Made by a program: the position numbers and the translations under genes. The notes under the pieces are model-generated. The model was not told where the DNA came from. It searched no databases and was given only the letters and a program-made list of their open reading frames with translations. This document shows positions 7,591-16,127 of a stretch of 64,000 nt of DNA, in pieces (position 1 is the stretch's first letter; every line of letters starts with the position of its first letter). Source of the DNA: CAVWSM01 sp963799425 (GTDB lineage Bacteria; Actinomycetota; Actinomycetes; Jiangellales; Jiangellaceae); NCBI GenBank assembly GCA_963799425.1, contig CAWCXA010000019.1:124001-188000 (forward strand), written 5' to 3'.

Positions 7591-8778
7591 TCAGGCCTTC
7601 GGCACGCGAAGGACGAGTGCGTCGCCTTGCCCGCCACCACCGCACAGCGCGGCCACGCCGACGCCACCGCCACGACGGCGCAGCTCAAGGGCAAGGGTCA
7701 GCGCCAAGCGAGCTCCGCTCATGCCTATGGGGTGGCCCAGCGCGATCGCCCCCCCGTTGACATTGAGCTTGTCGAGGGGCAGCCCGAGGTCGGCAGCCGA
7801 GGCGAGGCCGACGGCGGCGAACGCCTCGTTGATCTCGACCAGGTCGAGGTCGTCGATGTCGATGCCATCGCGCGCGATCGCAGCGCGGATCGCGTTGGCC
7901 GGCTGAAGGTGCAGCGAGTTGTCGGGGCCGGCCACGTTGCCGTGCGCGCCGATCTCGGCCAGCCAGGAAAGACCGAGCTCTTCGGCCTTGGCCCTGCTCA
8001 TGACGACCACCGCGCAGGCTCCGTCGGAGATGGGCGACGAGCTGCCCGCGGTAATCGTGCCGTCGGTACGAAATGCCGGCTTGAGCCGCGCGAGGGTCTC
8101 CACCGTCGTGTCGGGTCGTATTCCCTCGTCGTCGGAGACGACAACCGGGTCGCCCCTACGCTGCGGAACCTCGACCGACGCGATCTCCTCGGCAAACACG
8201 CCGTTCTTCTGCGCGGCAGCCGCCAGCTGGTGCGAGCGCGCTGCGAACTCGTCCTGCGCCTCGCGGCTGACCCCGTGACGAGCGTTGTGCCCCTCGGTCG
8301 ACTCGCCCATCGACACGTGGTCGAAGGCGTCGGTGAGCCCGTCGTGCGCCATGGCATCGAGCACCTCGACCGAGCCGTACTTGAAGCCCTTTCGCGCACC
8401 TGGGAGGAGGTGGGGGGCGTTGGTCATCGACTCCATGCCGCCCGCGACAACAACGTCGACCTCGCCCGCGCGGATGAGCTGGTCGGCAAGCGCAATGGCG
8501 TCGAGCCCGGACAGGCAGACCTTGTTGATGGTCAGAGCCGGCACGGTCATCGGGATGCCGGCCTTGACTGCCGCCTGGCGGGCGGGGATCTGCCCGGCGC
8601 CGGCCTGCAGCACCTGGCCGAGGATGACGTACTGCACCTGGTCGGGCGCCACGCCCGCGCGGGTCAGCGCCGCCTTGACCGCGACCGCGCCAAGGTCGAC
8701 CGCCGACAGGTCCGCGAGCCCGCCGAGCAGCCGGCCCATGGGGGTCCGCGCCCCAGCGACGATCACGGATCCAGCCAT
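7591..8778 (-). CDS. Acetyl-CoA C-acetyltransferase (thiolase)
   Basis: This enzyme condenses two acetyl-CoA to acetoacetyl-CoA or runs in the thiolytic direction. Of its 395 residues, the acyl-accepting Cys88 lies in NKVCLSG, His349 in GHPIGMSGAR, and the second Cys379 in CGGGGQGDAL; the substrate-loop motif NEAFA lies at 317-321. The length fits biosynthetic/degradative thiolases (about 390). A GGAGG ribosome site lies 9 nt before the ATG. It is followed directly by meaB and lies opposite mce, a grouping common in actinobacteria. It could also act on acetoacetyl-CoA made by the AacS encoded at 58-60 kb. Confidence 0.92.
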   Translation of the reverse strand: MAGSVIVAGARTPMGRLLGGLADLSAVDLGAVAVKAALTRAGVAPDQVQYVILGQVLQAGAGQIPARQAAVKAGIPMTVPALTINKVCLSGLDAIALADQLIRAGEVDVVVAGGMESMTNAPHLLPGARKGFKYGSVEVLDAMAHDGLTDAFDHVSMGESTEGHNARHGVSREAQDEFAARSHQLAAAAQKNGVFAEEIASVEVPQRRGDPVVVSDDEGIRPDTTVETLARLKPAFRTDGTITAGSSSPISDGACAVVVMSRAKAEELGLSWLAEIGAHGNVAGPDNSLHLQPANAIRAAIARDGIDIDDLDLVEINEAFAAVGLASAADLGLPLDKLNVNGGAIALGHPIGMSGARLALTLALELRRRGGGVGVAALCGGGGQGDALVLRVPKA

Positions 8779-8882
8779 CCGACTGCGCCTCCCTCGAGAC
8801 AAATCAGGGCACCGACGTGTGTCGCCACAGTAACGCCGACCGTCCGCACCGCGCCGACCCCGGGTGGGTGACACTGGGCGCC

Positions 8883-9350
8883 ATGGACAACCTGACTTCC
8901 CCGCTGCTCACCCGCATCGACCACGTCGGGATCGCGGTCCGCGACCTCGACCAAGCGATCGCCCGATACCGCGAGGTGTTCGGCTTGCGGCTGGCGCACG
9001 AGGAGATCAACGAGGAGCAGGGCGTCCGGGAGGCGATGCTTGCGGTGGGCGACTCGGCTACGTATGTTCAGCTGCTCGCGCCCCTGTCGGACGACTCACC
9101 GATCGCGAGCTTCCTGGACAAGCGCGGCGAGGGCCTGCAGCAGGTCGCCTACGCGGTCGATGACATCGAGGCTGCAAGCGCCGTCCTGCGAGAGCGAGGG
9201 GTGCGACTGCTGTACGACGCGCCGCGGCGGGGCACGGCCGGCTCGCGCATCAACTTCGTGCACCCACGTGACATGGGTGGCGTGCTGGTCGAGCTCGTCG
9301 AGCACGTCGGCTCGGCGACTACCCCGTCTGCACCAGGCGGAGCGCACTAA
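8883..9350 (+). CDS. mce: Methylmalonyl-CoA epimerase, variant metal site
   Basis: A 155-residue VOC-superfamily enzyme that interconverts (S)- and (R)-methylmalonyl-CoA ahead of the mutase. The family features are RIDHVGIAVRDLD (metal His14), NEEQGVREAML, VQLLAP (metal Gln63), SRINFVHP, and the C-terminal GGVLVELVE carrying the metal/base Glu. At the position where most epimerases read GLHHIAF, this one reads GLQQVAY (86-87), so the usual third metal His is Gln. Its start at ATG 8883 is typical for the family. Its 3' end overlaps the convergent lysR gene by 32 bp. Confidence 0.85.
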   Translation: MDNLTSPLLTRIDHVGIAVRDLDQAIARYREVFGLRLAHEEINEEQGVREAMLAVGDSATYVQLLAPLSDDSPIASFLDKRGEGLQQVAYAVDDIEAASAVLRERGVRLLYDAPRRGTAGSRINFVHPRDMGGVLVELVEHVGSATTPSAPGGAH

Positions 9351-10233
9351 AGCGCGAGGCGACAGACGCAATCACCTCGACGCCGACGCGGACCACATCG
9401 CTCGCATCGCCGCGCCACGCCACCGCGGTCTCGAGCTCGACGGGGAGCCCGCGCAAGACCCGCCACGTCATGCCACGCACGGGGCCGGGCAGCTCGCGAG
9501 GCCCGACGTGAGCGAAACCTCGTGCCCGCATGCGGGCCAGCACAGCAGTGTCGGAGGCGCTCACCTCGTGCCAGTCGGGCGACACCCTGCGCTCGGCGAA
9601 CGCCGCCCGTACGGCGTCGACCAGCTCAGGTGACGCGCTGCGCTCGAAGAGCCCGAGTGGCACGCCCTCGAGTCGCTCGACCGGCACGGTGCGATAGCGG
9701 CGCAACGGATGGCCGGGCGTCAGCCAGATGCCGACCGGCTGACGCAGAACCCGGATGTGGTGCAGATCGTCGAAGTCGAGCGGAAGCCGTACGAGGCCGA
9801 GGTCGACGTCGCCCTCGACCAGGTGGCGCAAGGTGTCGGCCGACGTCGCAGCCTCGAGCTCACACTCGACCTCGGGCAGCCGGCGCACCATCTGGTCAGC
9901 GATGTCAGCCACGAAGGACGGCGGCATCCACGGCGGCACGCCGACGCGAAGCAGGCTAGGCCGCCGTGCGACCGCACGATCGACGAGGAGCATGCTGCGG
10001 TCGACGTGCTCGAGCACGCCCCGCGCCTCCTTCTCCAACACCCGACCGACGTCGGTGAGACCCACACCGCGCCGCCCCTTGGCACGCAGCAGGAGCTCGG
10101 CTCCGAGCATGCGCTCGAGCTGACGGATCTGCTGTGACAGCGACGGTTGCGTCACGTGCAGCCTGGCTGCCGCGTTGGTGAAGCTTCCCTCGTCCGCCAC
10201 CGCGAGGAAGTACCTCAGGTGCCGTAGCTCCAT
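9319..10233 (-). CDS. LysR-family transcriptional regulator
   Basis: A 304-residue LysR protein. The N-terminal HTH is classical: MELRHLRYFLAVADEGSFTNAAARLHVTQPSLSQQIRQLE. The effector domain follows from about residue 90 (SLLRVGVPPWMP). Target and inducer are unknown. It runs toward mce and overlaps it tail-to-tail by 32 bp, so it is not in that operon. A 5-7-5 inverted repeat with the LysR T-N11-A form lies just upstream of its start and suggests autoregulation. Confidence 0.87.
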   Translation of the reverse strand: MELRHLRYFLAVADEGSFTNAAARLHVTQPSLSQQIRQLERMLGAELLLRAKGRRGVGLTDVGRVLEKEARGVLEHVDRSMLLVDRAVARRPSLLRVGVPPWMPPSFVADIADQMVRRLPEVECELEAATSADTLRHLVEGDVDLGLVRLPLDFDDLHHIRVLRQPVGIWLTPGHPLRRYRTVPVERLEGVPLGLFERSASPELVDAVRAAFAERRVSPDWHEVSASDTAVLARMRARGFAHVGPRELPGPVRGMTWRVLRGLPVELETAVAWRGDASDVVRVGVEVIASVASRFSALRLVQTG

Positions 10234-10251
10234 GCCCGCAGCCTAGCGGGT

Positions 10252-10268
10252 CATAGGCACTGTCTATG
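10252..10268. promoter_or_regulatory. LysR-type box upstream of lysR
   Basis: CATAG-N7-CTATG is a perfect 5-7-5 inverted repeat containing the LysR T-N11-A signature. It starts 19 bp upstream of the lysR ATG in the lysR-whiD intergenic region. Autoregulation is the natural reading. The divergent whiD-like gene starts about 90 bp further away, so it could also be affected. Confidence 0.4.
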
Positions 10269-10357
10269 TGATCAAGGAACTGTGGATTGGATATTTCGAT
10301 CATTCATGGTGTGTGCTGCCCATGATCGCTTGATCGCCGACGACGGGGGAAGTTGTC

Positions 10358-10660
10358 ATGACGGTCATTACTCGGTTGCCTGGCCCACGGGCGGATCTGT
10401 GGGAGTGGCAGCTCGACGGACTGTGTCGGACCTCCGATCCCAGCCTGTTCTTCTGTCCGGAAGGCGAGCGCGGGCCTGCGCGCCGCCGCCGAGAGCTCGC
10501 AGCCAAGCAGGTGTGCCTTGCCTGCCCTGTGATCAGGCGGTGCCGCGAGCATGCACTCGCGGTGCGAGAGCCGTACGGCGTGTGGGGCGGTCTCACGCCC
10601 GAGGAGCGCGAGATGCGCCTGCCGCCGTTGGAGCGACCAAGCCGGAAGACCGCCGGGTAA
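10358..10660 (+). CDS. WhiB-family iron-sulfur regulator, WhiD/WhiB3-like
   Basis: A 100-residue redox/NO-responsive Fe-S transcription factor of actinobacteria. The N-terminus RLPGPRADLWEWQLDGLCR and the body PEGERGPARRRREL...CLACPVIRRCREHALAVREPYGVWGGL closely match Mycobacterium WhiB3 and Streptomyces WhiD as I remember them. The four cluster ligands are Cys23, Cys53, Cys56 and Cys62; GVWGG is the turn that contacts the sigma factor. Residue 33 is Cys where WhiB3/WhiD have His (FFHPEG), giving a fifth cysteine. Ribosome site GGGGGAAG lies 5 nt before the ATG. It likely acts with SigA at development or stress promoters. Confidence 0.88.
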   Translation: MTVITRLPGPRADLWEWQLDGLCRTSDPSLFFCPEGERGPARRRRELAAKQVCLACPVIRRCREHALAVREPYGVWGGLTPEEREMRLPPLERPSRKTAG

Positions 10661-10821
10661 CCCGAGACAGGTCCCGCTCCACAGATTCCTGCGCAGCCAG
10701 GTAGGGTGCTGGTTGCACGAGGAAGATCGCGCTTGGCTAACGGGGGCGTCGCGAGTCCGCTGTGCAGCGTCCACCAGTTATGTTGCGCCGAATGCATCGG
10801 CGCTCGCCAGGCAGGGATCAC

Positions 10822-12120
10822 ATGGACCAACAGGTCGCCCGCGTGCGTTCCATCTTCGATTCTCAACCGACAGGTGGCTTCACCCTGGTGATGCGGGGGT
10901 TCGATCGCATCCAGGTTGAGACCCACATCCGCCAGCTCGAGCAGGCTCTGGGTGATGCGACCGCCCGCATCAACGACCTGGAGGTGTCGTTCGAGAAGCT
11001 CGAGTCCCAGCTTGGCGACGCGCAGGGCCAGCTGCAGGAGGTCGAGCGGCCTTCCTACTCAGGTCTTGGCGCGCGCATCGAGCAGCTGCTGCGGCTTGCC
11101 GAGGAGCAGGCGACTGATGTCATCGCCGCCGCGACGGCCGATGCAGCCGAGGTGCGTGCCGCCGCCCGAGTCGACGCCGCCGAGCTGCGGCAGGCCACCG
11201 AGGCCGAGGTGACGGAGCGGCTCGCGGCCGCCAAGGCCCGTTCGGACGAGATGGTCGACGCCGCCCGGACCGAGAGCGACCAGCTGCGTTCGGCAGCCGG
11301 CCGCGAGGCGGCCGAGCTGCAGTCGACCGCGGAGCGGGAGACGGCCAAGATCCGCTCCGCCGTCGACCATGACATCGCCGAGAAGCGGTCGACCACCGAG
11401 CGGGAGATGTCCAAGCTGCGTGCGACCACCGAGCGCGAGGCCGCGCAGCTGCGCGCCGGCGTGAAGCGCGAGACCGACGAGATGCGCGTCAGCGCCCGAC
11501 GCGAGACCGATGAGATGCGTGCCCAGGCGAGTGCCGTGCTCGAGGAGGCGCGCGGACGCGCCGAGCAGCTCACGTCCGAGGTCGAGATCTCCCTGGCCAC
11601 CAAGCGGGAGGAGGCCGAGCGCCAGGACGCGGAGCGGCACGAGGGCGCGGTTGCTGCGACCCACAAGCTGGTCTCCGAGGCGGAGGTGCGCGCGGCGGCT
11701 GCGGAGACGCGGGCCGCCGAGATCCACAAGAAGTCCGAGGAGAGCCGCCGCAAGGCCGATGCGGAGGCCCGCACAACGGTCGACAAGGCCCGCCGCGCTG
11801 CCGAGTCCGTGACTTCGGACGCCAAGGCTCAGGCCGAGACGCTGCTGGCCGACACGCGAGCCGAGGCCGAGCGCGTACGCACCTCGGCGCAGCGCCAGGT
11901 TGACGAGCTCACCCGCCAGCGCGACAGCATCACCGGCCACCTCTCGCAGCTGCGCAACCTGATCGGCAGCATGGCGGTCCCCGGACTCGTCGAGCAGCCG
12001 GCGACGAAGCCGGACAGCGGCAAGGCTGCGCCCAAGCCGGCCAAGCCGGAGGTCAAGCCGGACACCAAGCCGGACGCCAACGCTGAGGAGTCGCCGACGG
12101 AGGCCAAGGAGGCCAGCTGA
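10822..12120 (+). CDS. DivIVA-like coiled-coil protein (FilP/Scy-locus type)
   Basis: A 432-residue protein. The N-terminus FDSQPTGGFTLVMRGFDRIQVETHIRQLEQ is a DivIVA-like membrane-targeting/dimerisation motif, and a first coiled coil follows. Residues 90-380 are almost entirely Ala/Glu/Arg/Thr repeats (ERET, AREA, TTERE) forming one long rod. The C-terminus (about 395-432) is a Lys/Pro tail that is probably disordered. The start at ATG 10822 has AGGGA 5-9 nt upstream; an upstream in-frame ATG lacks a ribosome site. Its position near mce, thiolase and meaB matches the place of the cytoskeletal proteins FilP and Scy in Streptomyces, as I recall. A polar-growth or cytoskeletal role is inferred. 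Confidence 0.78.
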   Translation: MDQQVARVRSIFDSQPTGGFTLVMRGFDRIQVETHIRQLEQALGDATARINDLEVSFEKLESQLGDAQGQLQEVERPSYSGLGARIEQLLRLAEEQATDVIAAATADAAEVRAAARVDAAELRQATEAEVTERLAAAKARSDEMVDAARTESDQLRSAAGREAAELQSTAERETAKIRSAVDHDIAEKRSTTEREMSKLRATTEREAAQLRAGVKRETDEMRVSARRETDEMRAQASAVLEEARGRAEQLTSEVEISLATKREEAERQDAERHEGAVAATHKLVSEAEVRAAAAETRAAEIHKKSEESRRKADAEARTTVDKARRAAESVTSDAKAQAETLLADTRAEAERVRTSAQRQVDELTRQRDSITGHLSQLRNLIGSMAVPGLVEQPATKPDSGKAAPKPAKPEVKPDTKPDANAEESPTEAKEAS

Positions 12121-12143
12121 GCCATGGCGGCGGCCGCGCCAGA

Positions 12144-12926
12144 TCAGCCCCGTTCCAGGTGCACGAGAGCGTCGCGCATCGCGCTGGCCGTGCGATCGGG
12201 CTGCTCGACGATCGACAGGTGTCCCGCGCCGGGCACCACGTAGACAACCGCTGGCGGCTCGAACGCCGACGACATCGCCAGCGCGTCGTCGTGGGAGGCC
12301 ATGGCGTCCTCCTCACCGAGGAGGACCGCAGCAGGTACGTGGACCGAGCGCAGCGTGTCCATCGAGTCGGGCCGTATGGCCATCGCGAACTGCGCCCAAG
12401 ACACCCCATCCGGCCGCGTCTCGTCGAGCCACCGCTGCAGCTTTGCCACGACGGGCGGCGCGTCACGCAGCGTCGTCGAGCCGAGCAACGTGTCCACCAT
12501 CGGACGTAGCACGACCTGTCCCTCGGCCAAGACCCGCTGGGCCATCCGGGTGCGGTTGCCACGCGCCTCGGCAGAGTCGGCAGTTGCCTTGGTGTCCATG
12601 AGGAGTACGGCGCTGACGCGGTCGGCGTGCTTGCGCAGCATCGCCATGACCACGTAGCCGCCCATCGACAGTCCGCCGAGCACGACACGCTCGAGCTGCA
12701 GTCGGTCGAGCAGCCGCAACACGTCGTCGGCCATGACGTCGATCGACGGCTCCGCGCTGCCGGCGGGTGACCCGCCGAAGCCGCGCAGGTCGGGTGTGAT
12801 GATGCGCCACCGGTCGGACAACAGCGTGCGCGCGGGCTCCCACATTGCTGACGAGAGGGGGAACGCATGCAGCAGCACGACCGGTGGCCCGCTCCCGGCT
12901 TCGGTGTAGACGAGATCGACAGCCAC
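12144..12926 (-). CDS. Alpha/beta hydrolase
   Basis: A 260-residue hydrolase. The oxyanion region is VVLLHAFPLSSAMW, the nucleophile elbow is GGLSMGG (Ser88), the late Asp lies near LLGEEDAM, and the catalytic His lies in GAGHLS. These match the esterase/haloperoxidase-like fold. The start is taken as GTG 12926, just after the upstream hydrolase stop; the longer frame overlaps that gene and gives an Arg-rich, unlikely N-terminus. Its substrate is unknown. The pair of hydrolases 10 bp apart looks like a small operon. Confidence 0.82.
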   Translation of the reverse strand: MAVDLVYTEAGSGPPVVLLHAFPLSSAMWEPARTLLSDRWRIITPDLRGFGGSPAGSAEPSIDVMADDVLRLLDRLQLERVVLGGLSMGGYVVMAMLRKHADRVSAVLLMDTKATADSAEARGNRTRMAQRVLAEGQVVLRPMVDTLLGSTTLRDAPPVVAKLQRWLDETRPDGVSWAQFAMAIRPDSMDTLRSVHVPAAVLLGEEDAMASHDDALAMSSAFEPPAVVYVVPGAGHLSIVEQPDRTASAMRDALVHLERG

Positions 12927-12936
12927 GGCCCGTAGG

Positions 12937-13692
12937 CTACGCGCGCGTCGCGTTGGCGTCCTGCTCAAAGATCTCGTACGGGCCGTCCCACTCCGTCGGC
13001 AACGGCGCTGCGGCCGGTGCCACACGGGACACGACCTCGTCGAGCACCCGACGCACCGCGGTCTCGCCTACCCACAGGTGCCGCGCGCCCTCGACGCCGA
13101 TGACCTCGGCCTGCGGGATGCCGGCGAAGCGCTCCTTGGCCTCACGCGGTTTGAGGTAGTCGTCGTGCTCGGGCACGAGCACGACGACCGGCTTCCCGGT
13201 GGCAGCCCACGTGTCGAGGTGCTCGTAGGTTGCCTTGTGCAGCGGCGGCGAGAGCAGGATGAGTCCCTCGATCACCGGGTCGGCGCCATACATGAGCGCC
13301 AGATCGGTGCCGAACGACCAGCCGACGAGCCAGGGGTGCGGCAGGTCGTGGAACTCCGCATACTCGATCGCCGCGGCCACGTCGTGCCGTTCGGAGACAC
13401 CCTCGTCGAAGGTCCCCTCGCTGCGCCCTGCCGCGCTCGACGTGCCGCGGGTGTTGAAGCGCAGCACCGCGATGCCGGCCAACGCCGGCAGCCGCCACGC
13501 GGCCTTGCGGAAGACGTGGCTGTCCATGAAGCCGCCATGCGTCGGCAGCGGGTGCAGCGTGACGAGCGTCGCGACGGGCTCGCGGTCGAGCGGTGCAGCC
13601 AGCTCACCCACAAGCGCGAGCCCATCAGCGGTGTGCAGCGTGATGTGCTCTCGGCGAGCAGGCAGGATGACGTTGGATCGGATGTCGACCAT
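12937..13692 (-). CDS. Alpha/beta hydrolase (dienelactone-hydrolase-like)
   Basis: A 251-residue hydrolase. Motifs are TLHPLPTHGGFMDSHVF (oxyanion region), VLRFNTRGTSSAAGRSEGTFDEG, the nucleophile elbow VGWSFGTDLAL (Ser126), VLVPEHDDYLKP (acid) and EGARHLWVGE (His). The HPLPTHGG and RFNTRG wording is found in uncharacterised KANL3/Tex30-like and dienelactone-hydrolase-like proteins. The ATG at 13692 follows the FtsH-like gene by 12 bp, so the whole minus-strand run from 16.8 to 12.1 kb may be one transcript. Its substrate is not known. Confidence 0.8.
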   Translation of the reverse strand: MVDIRSNVILPARREHITLHTADGLALVGELAAPLDREPVATLVTLHPLPTHGGFMDSHVFRKAAWRLPALAGIAVLRFNTRGTSSAAGRSEGTFDEGVSERHDVAAAIEYAEFHDLPHPWLVGWSFGTDLALMYGADPVIEGLILLSPPLHKATYEHLDTWAATGKPVVVLVPEHDDYLKPREAKERFAGIPQAEVIGVEGARHLWVGETAVRRVLDEVVSRVAPAAAPLPTEWDGPYEIFEQDANATRA

Positions 13693-13704
13693 GACCCGCC
13701 GACT

Positions 13705-16110
13705 CTAGCCCGCGTTGCTGCCCAGCTCCGCTGCCTCCTCGATGACGACCGGCTCCGGCGGGAGTGGCAGCTCGGAGCTCAGGCGGGCGTGCTCTTGGTG
13801 TGCCGAGGTGGCCGCCTCGTGGTAGGCATCGAGCGACCGGCGGAAGTCCTCGTCGACATAGCCGCGTCCGTCGACCAGCGGCCCCTGCTGGCCCTCGATC
13901 ACGGCGATGACATCCTCGCCCGCAAGCGTCTTGTGATGCTCCAGCGCCGCCGCCAGGGCAAGCACATCGCTGCGATTCTCCTTGAGCACCCGCTCGGCCT
14001 CCTCCAGCAGGGTGGAGAGCTTGTCCTCGATGCGGTCGGCCAGTGCGGCGCGGATCGCCTTCTCCTCGGTCTCCTTGCCGGGCTTGCCGCCGGGCGTGCC
14101 GACCTCGAAGCGCCGGGACGCCGCGAAGGACGAGACAGTCGATCCCATCCCCCAGAAACCCTCCATGAAGGTGGCCACCGCTGTCGCCGACTCGAGGTCA
14201 CCGGAGACACCCGAAGAGTTGTCGCCCGCGAAGAACATGCGCTCCCCAGCAAGGGAGGCCAGGCTCACCAAGACGTCGCTCTCGTACTCCGTGCGCCACC
14301 GGGTGAACTGGTCCTCGGGCGGGATGGACGCCACCATTCCCAGGTAGTCCGACCCCTTCTCGATGGTCGCAATGTCGATCTCCATGTGCCGGCGGATGCG
14401 GTAGGCCATGACTGCGTGGCAGGCCTCGTGCACGGCGACAGCGTGCCGCTCGCGCTCGATGTACTCGACATCCTCGGGAGGCCCCAGCTCCTTGAGCTGC
14501 TTGGCCTTGATGACGTCTTGCCACTCGATGACGTCACGCCCGTCACGGATTGCGTTGATCAGCGCCTCGTTGACGAGGTCCTTGATTGTCGCGCCAGTGG
14601 CGTACGGCGTGATGATGGCAAGCTTGTCGATCTCTTCGGCCGTCAGGTCGTGCCGAACCTTGGAGAGATAGCCCTCGTACGTGCGCACGCGGCCGGCCTT
14701 GCTGGGGTAACCAACCTTGTAGATGCGGTCGATCCGGCCAGGCCGCAGCAGTGCGGGATCCAGCGCCTCCGGCATGTTGGTCGCCATCATCACGAGAATG
14801 CGGTATTTCGGCGGCGGCTTGGGACGCAAGCCCAACGCCCGCCGTACGACACGGTTGATGAATCCACGAGGCTTCTTCAGACCGGACAGCTCGGTGAGCA
14901 GTGCCTGCAGCGTGCCCATGCCACCGCCGCCCATACCCATGCCGCCCATGATGAAGCGGGACCGGCCGGTTGGTTCGTCGTCGAGACCGCGCCGCAAGGT
15001 TTCCCATGCCAGGACCTGGCGGGTCTGCGGCGTCAGATGGGCAAACCCGTTGCAGCCGGCGTCGGCCCACGGCGCGGGGCGCATGCCCTGGGCGCCGCCG
15101 GGCCCCACCTGACCGACGGTTCCGCGGTTACCGAGAGAGTCGGCCTCGTCGAAGAACACGATCACGCCGCCGTAGCGCAGCGCGAGCTTTCGCAGTTTGC
15201 GGAACAGCGACTTCACCTTGAGGATGCCGACTCCCATGAACATCTGGATGAACGCGCCCGGGTCGACGAAGACATAGGGCTTGCCCGTCTCACCAGCGAC
15301 TGCTTCGGCCATCAGCGTCTTTCCGGTTCCGGGCGGACCCCACAGAAGCACCCCACCCGGGACGAATCCACCCTTTTCCTCGATGCTCTCTGGGTTCTCG
15401 AGGAAGACGATGTTCTCCTTCACCTTGGCCAGGACGTGGTCTTGGCCCCAGACGTCGCTGAACCTCGTCTTGATGTCGTCGGGGTAGTAGACGTCGACGC
15501 CGCCACGCGAGAGGAACCAGAAGATCGCGGCGAACTGGAAGATGACGAGCGCGCCGAAGAAGAGGAACTGGGCGATGAACGGCAACGCCGAGAAGAACGC
15601 CTGCGGAGCCTTGAACAACGCGACGACGGGCGTCTCGTCATAGACCGCACCGAGCACGACGGCCAGGACGGCGATCCAGAACAGCCACCGGGCAACGCGC
15701 GATAGGCGGAACCGCGTCCAGTCGCTGAAGTGTCCCCGGTACCACCGGTCGAGACCGCCGAAGACTCGCTTCGACCAGAAACGGTGATAGGCCGCCCAGT
15801 GCTCACTGATGAGGAAGTGCACCTGGCGTAGCAGCTCGATGCCGGCGAGCACGAAGATCCAGGGTCGTGAGGCGGCCTGCTCGCGTACGGCCTCGCTGAA
15901 CGACTGCACAGGCGCTAGCTCGGCCATCCGCGCCCACACAAGCACGAAGAAGATGATCGTGAGCAGCAGGAGGAACTTGATCCTGTCCCACAGAGCTAGG
16001 GGCTTGCGCGTGGGCCGCTCGTCGTCGCGCGGACGCTCCTCTGGCGCGGTCAGCCCCGGCACCTGGCTGTCGCGAGTCGCGACGGTCCCTTGGCCTGGGT
16101 CATCCGTCAC
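13705..16110 (-). CDS. Divergent FtsH-like membrane AAA+ metalloprotease
   Basis: An 801-residue protein with about four transmembrane segments (43-60, 84-99, 142-158, 178-199), then AAA+ and peptidase domains. Walker A is GPPGTGKT (258-265), the pore loop is FMG (291-293), Walker B is VIVFFDEAD (316-323), and the arginine-finger region is RPGRIDR. The zinc site is HEACH (561-565), with the third-ligand Asp in GDLESAT (638). Unlike ordinary FtsH, about 75 residues rich in Gly/Met are inserted after Walker B (about 326-400, with GGMGMGGGGMG), and the N-terminal membrane part is larger. It is likely a paralogue of housekeeping FtsH that degrades membrane proteins; substrates are unknown. Confidence 0.85.
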   Translation of the reverse strand: MTDDPGQGTVATRDSQVPGLTAPEERPRDDERPTRKPLALWDRIKFLLLLTIIFFVLVWARMAELAPVQSFSEAVREQAASRPWIFVLAGIELLRQVHFLISEHWAAYHRFWSKRVFGGLDRWYRGHFSDWTRFRLSRVARWLFWIAVLAVVLGAVYDETPVVALFKAPQAFFSALPFIAQFLFFGALVIFQFAAIFWFLSRGGVDVYYPDDIKTRFSDVWGQDHVLAKVKENIVFLENPESIEEKGGFVPGGVLLWGPPGTGKTLMAEAVAGETGKPYVFVDPGAFIQMFMGVGILKVKSLFRKLRKLALRYGGVIVFFDEADSLGNRGTVGQVGPGGAQGMRPAPWADAGCNGFAHLTPQTRQVLAWETLRRGLDDEPTGRSRFIMGGMGMGGGGMGTLQALLTELSGLKKPRGFINRVVRRALGLRPKPPPKYRILVMMATNMPEALDPALLRPGRIDRIYKVGYPSKAGRVRTYEGYLSKVRHDLTAEEIDKLAIITPYATGATIKDLVNEALINAIRDGRDVIEWQDVIKAKQLKELGPPEDVEYIERERHAVAVHEACHAVMAYRIRRHMEIDIATIEKGSDYLGMVASIPPEDQFTRWRTEYESDVLVSLASLAGERMFFAGDNSSGVSGDLESATAVATFMEGFWGMGSTVSSFAASRRFEVGTPGGKPGKETEEKAIRAALADRIEDKLSTLLEEAERVLKENRSDVLALAAALEHHKTLAGEDVIAVIEGQQGPLVDGRGYVDEDFRRSLDAYHEAATSAHQEHARLSSELPLPPEPVVIEEAAELGSNAG

Positions 16111-16127
16111 GGTGGGCCCGCCTCTCG

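Noticed and set aside
13078..15705. An 875-codon open frame on the plus strand opposite the FtsH-like gene
   Set aside because: It is a high-GC antisense shadow: no recognisable domain, Arg/His-rich, and the opposite strand encodes a complete AAA+ protease.
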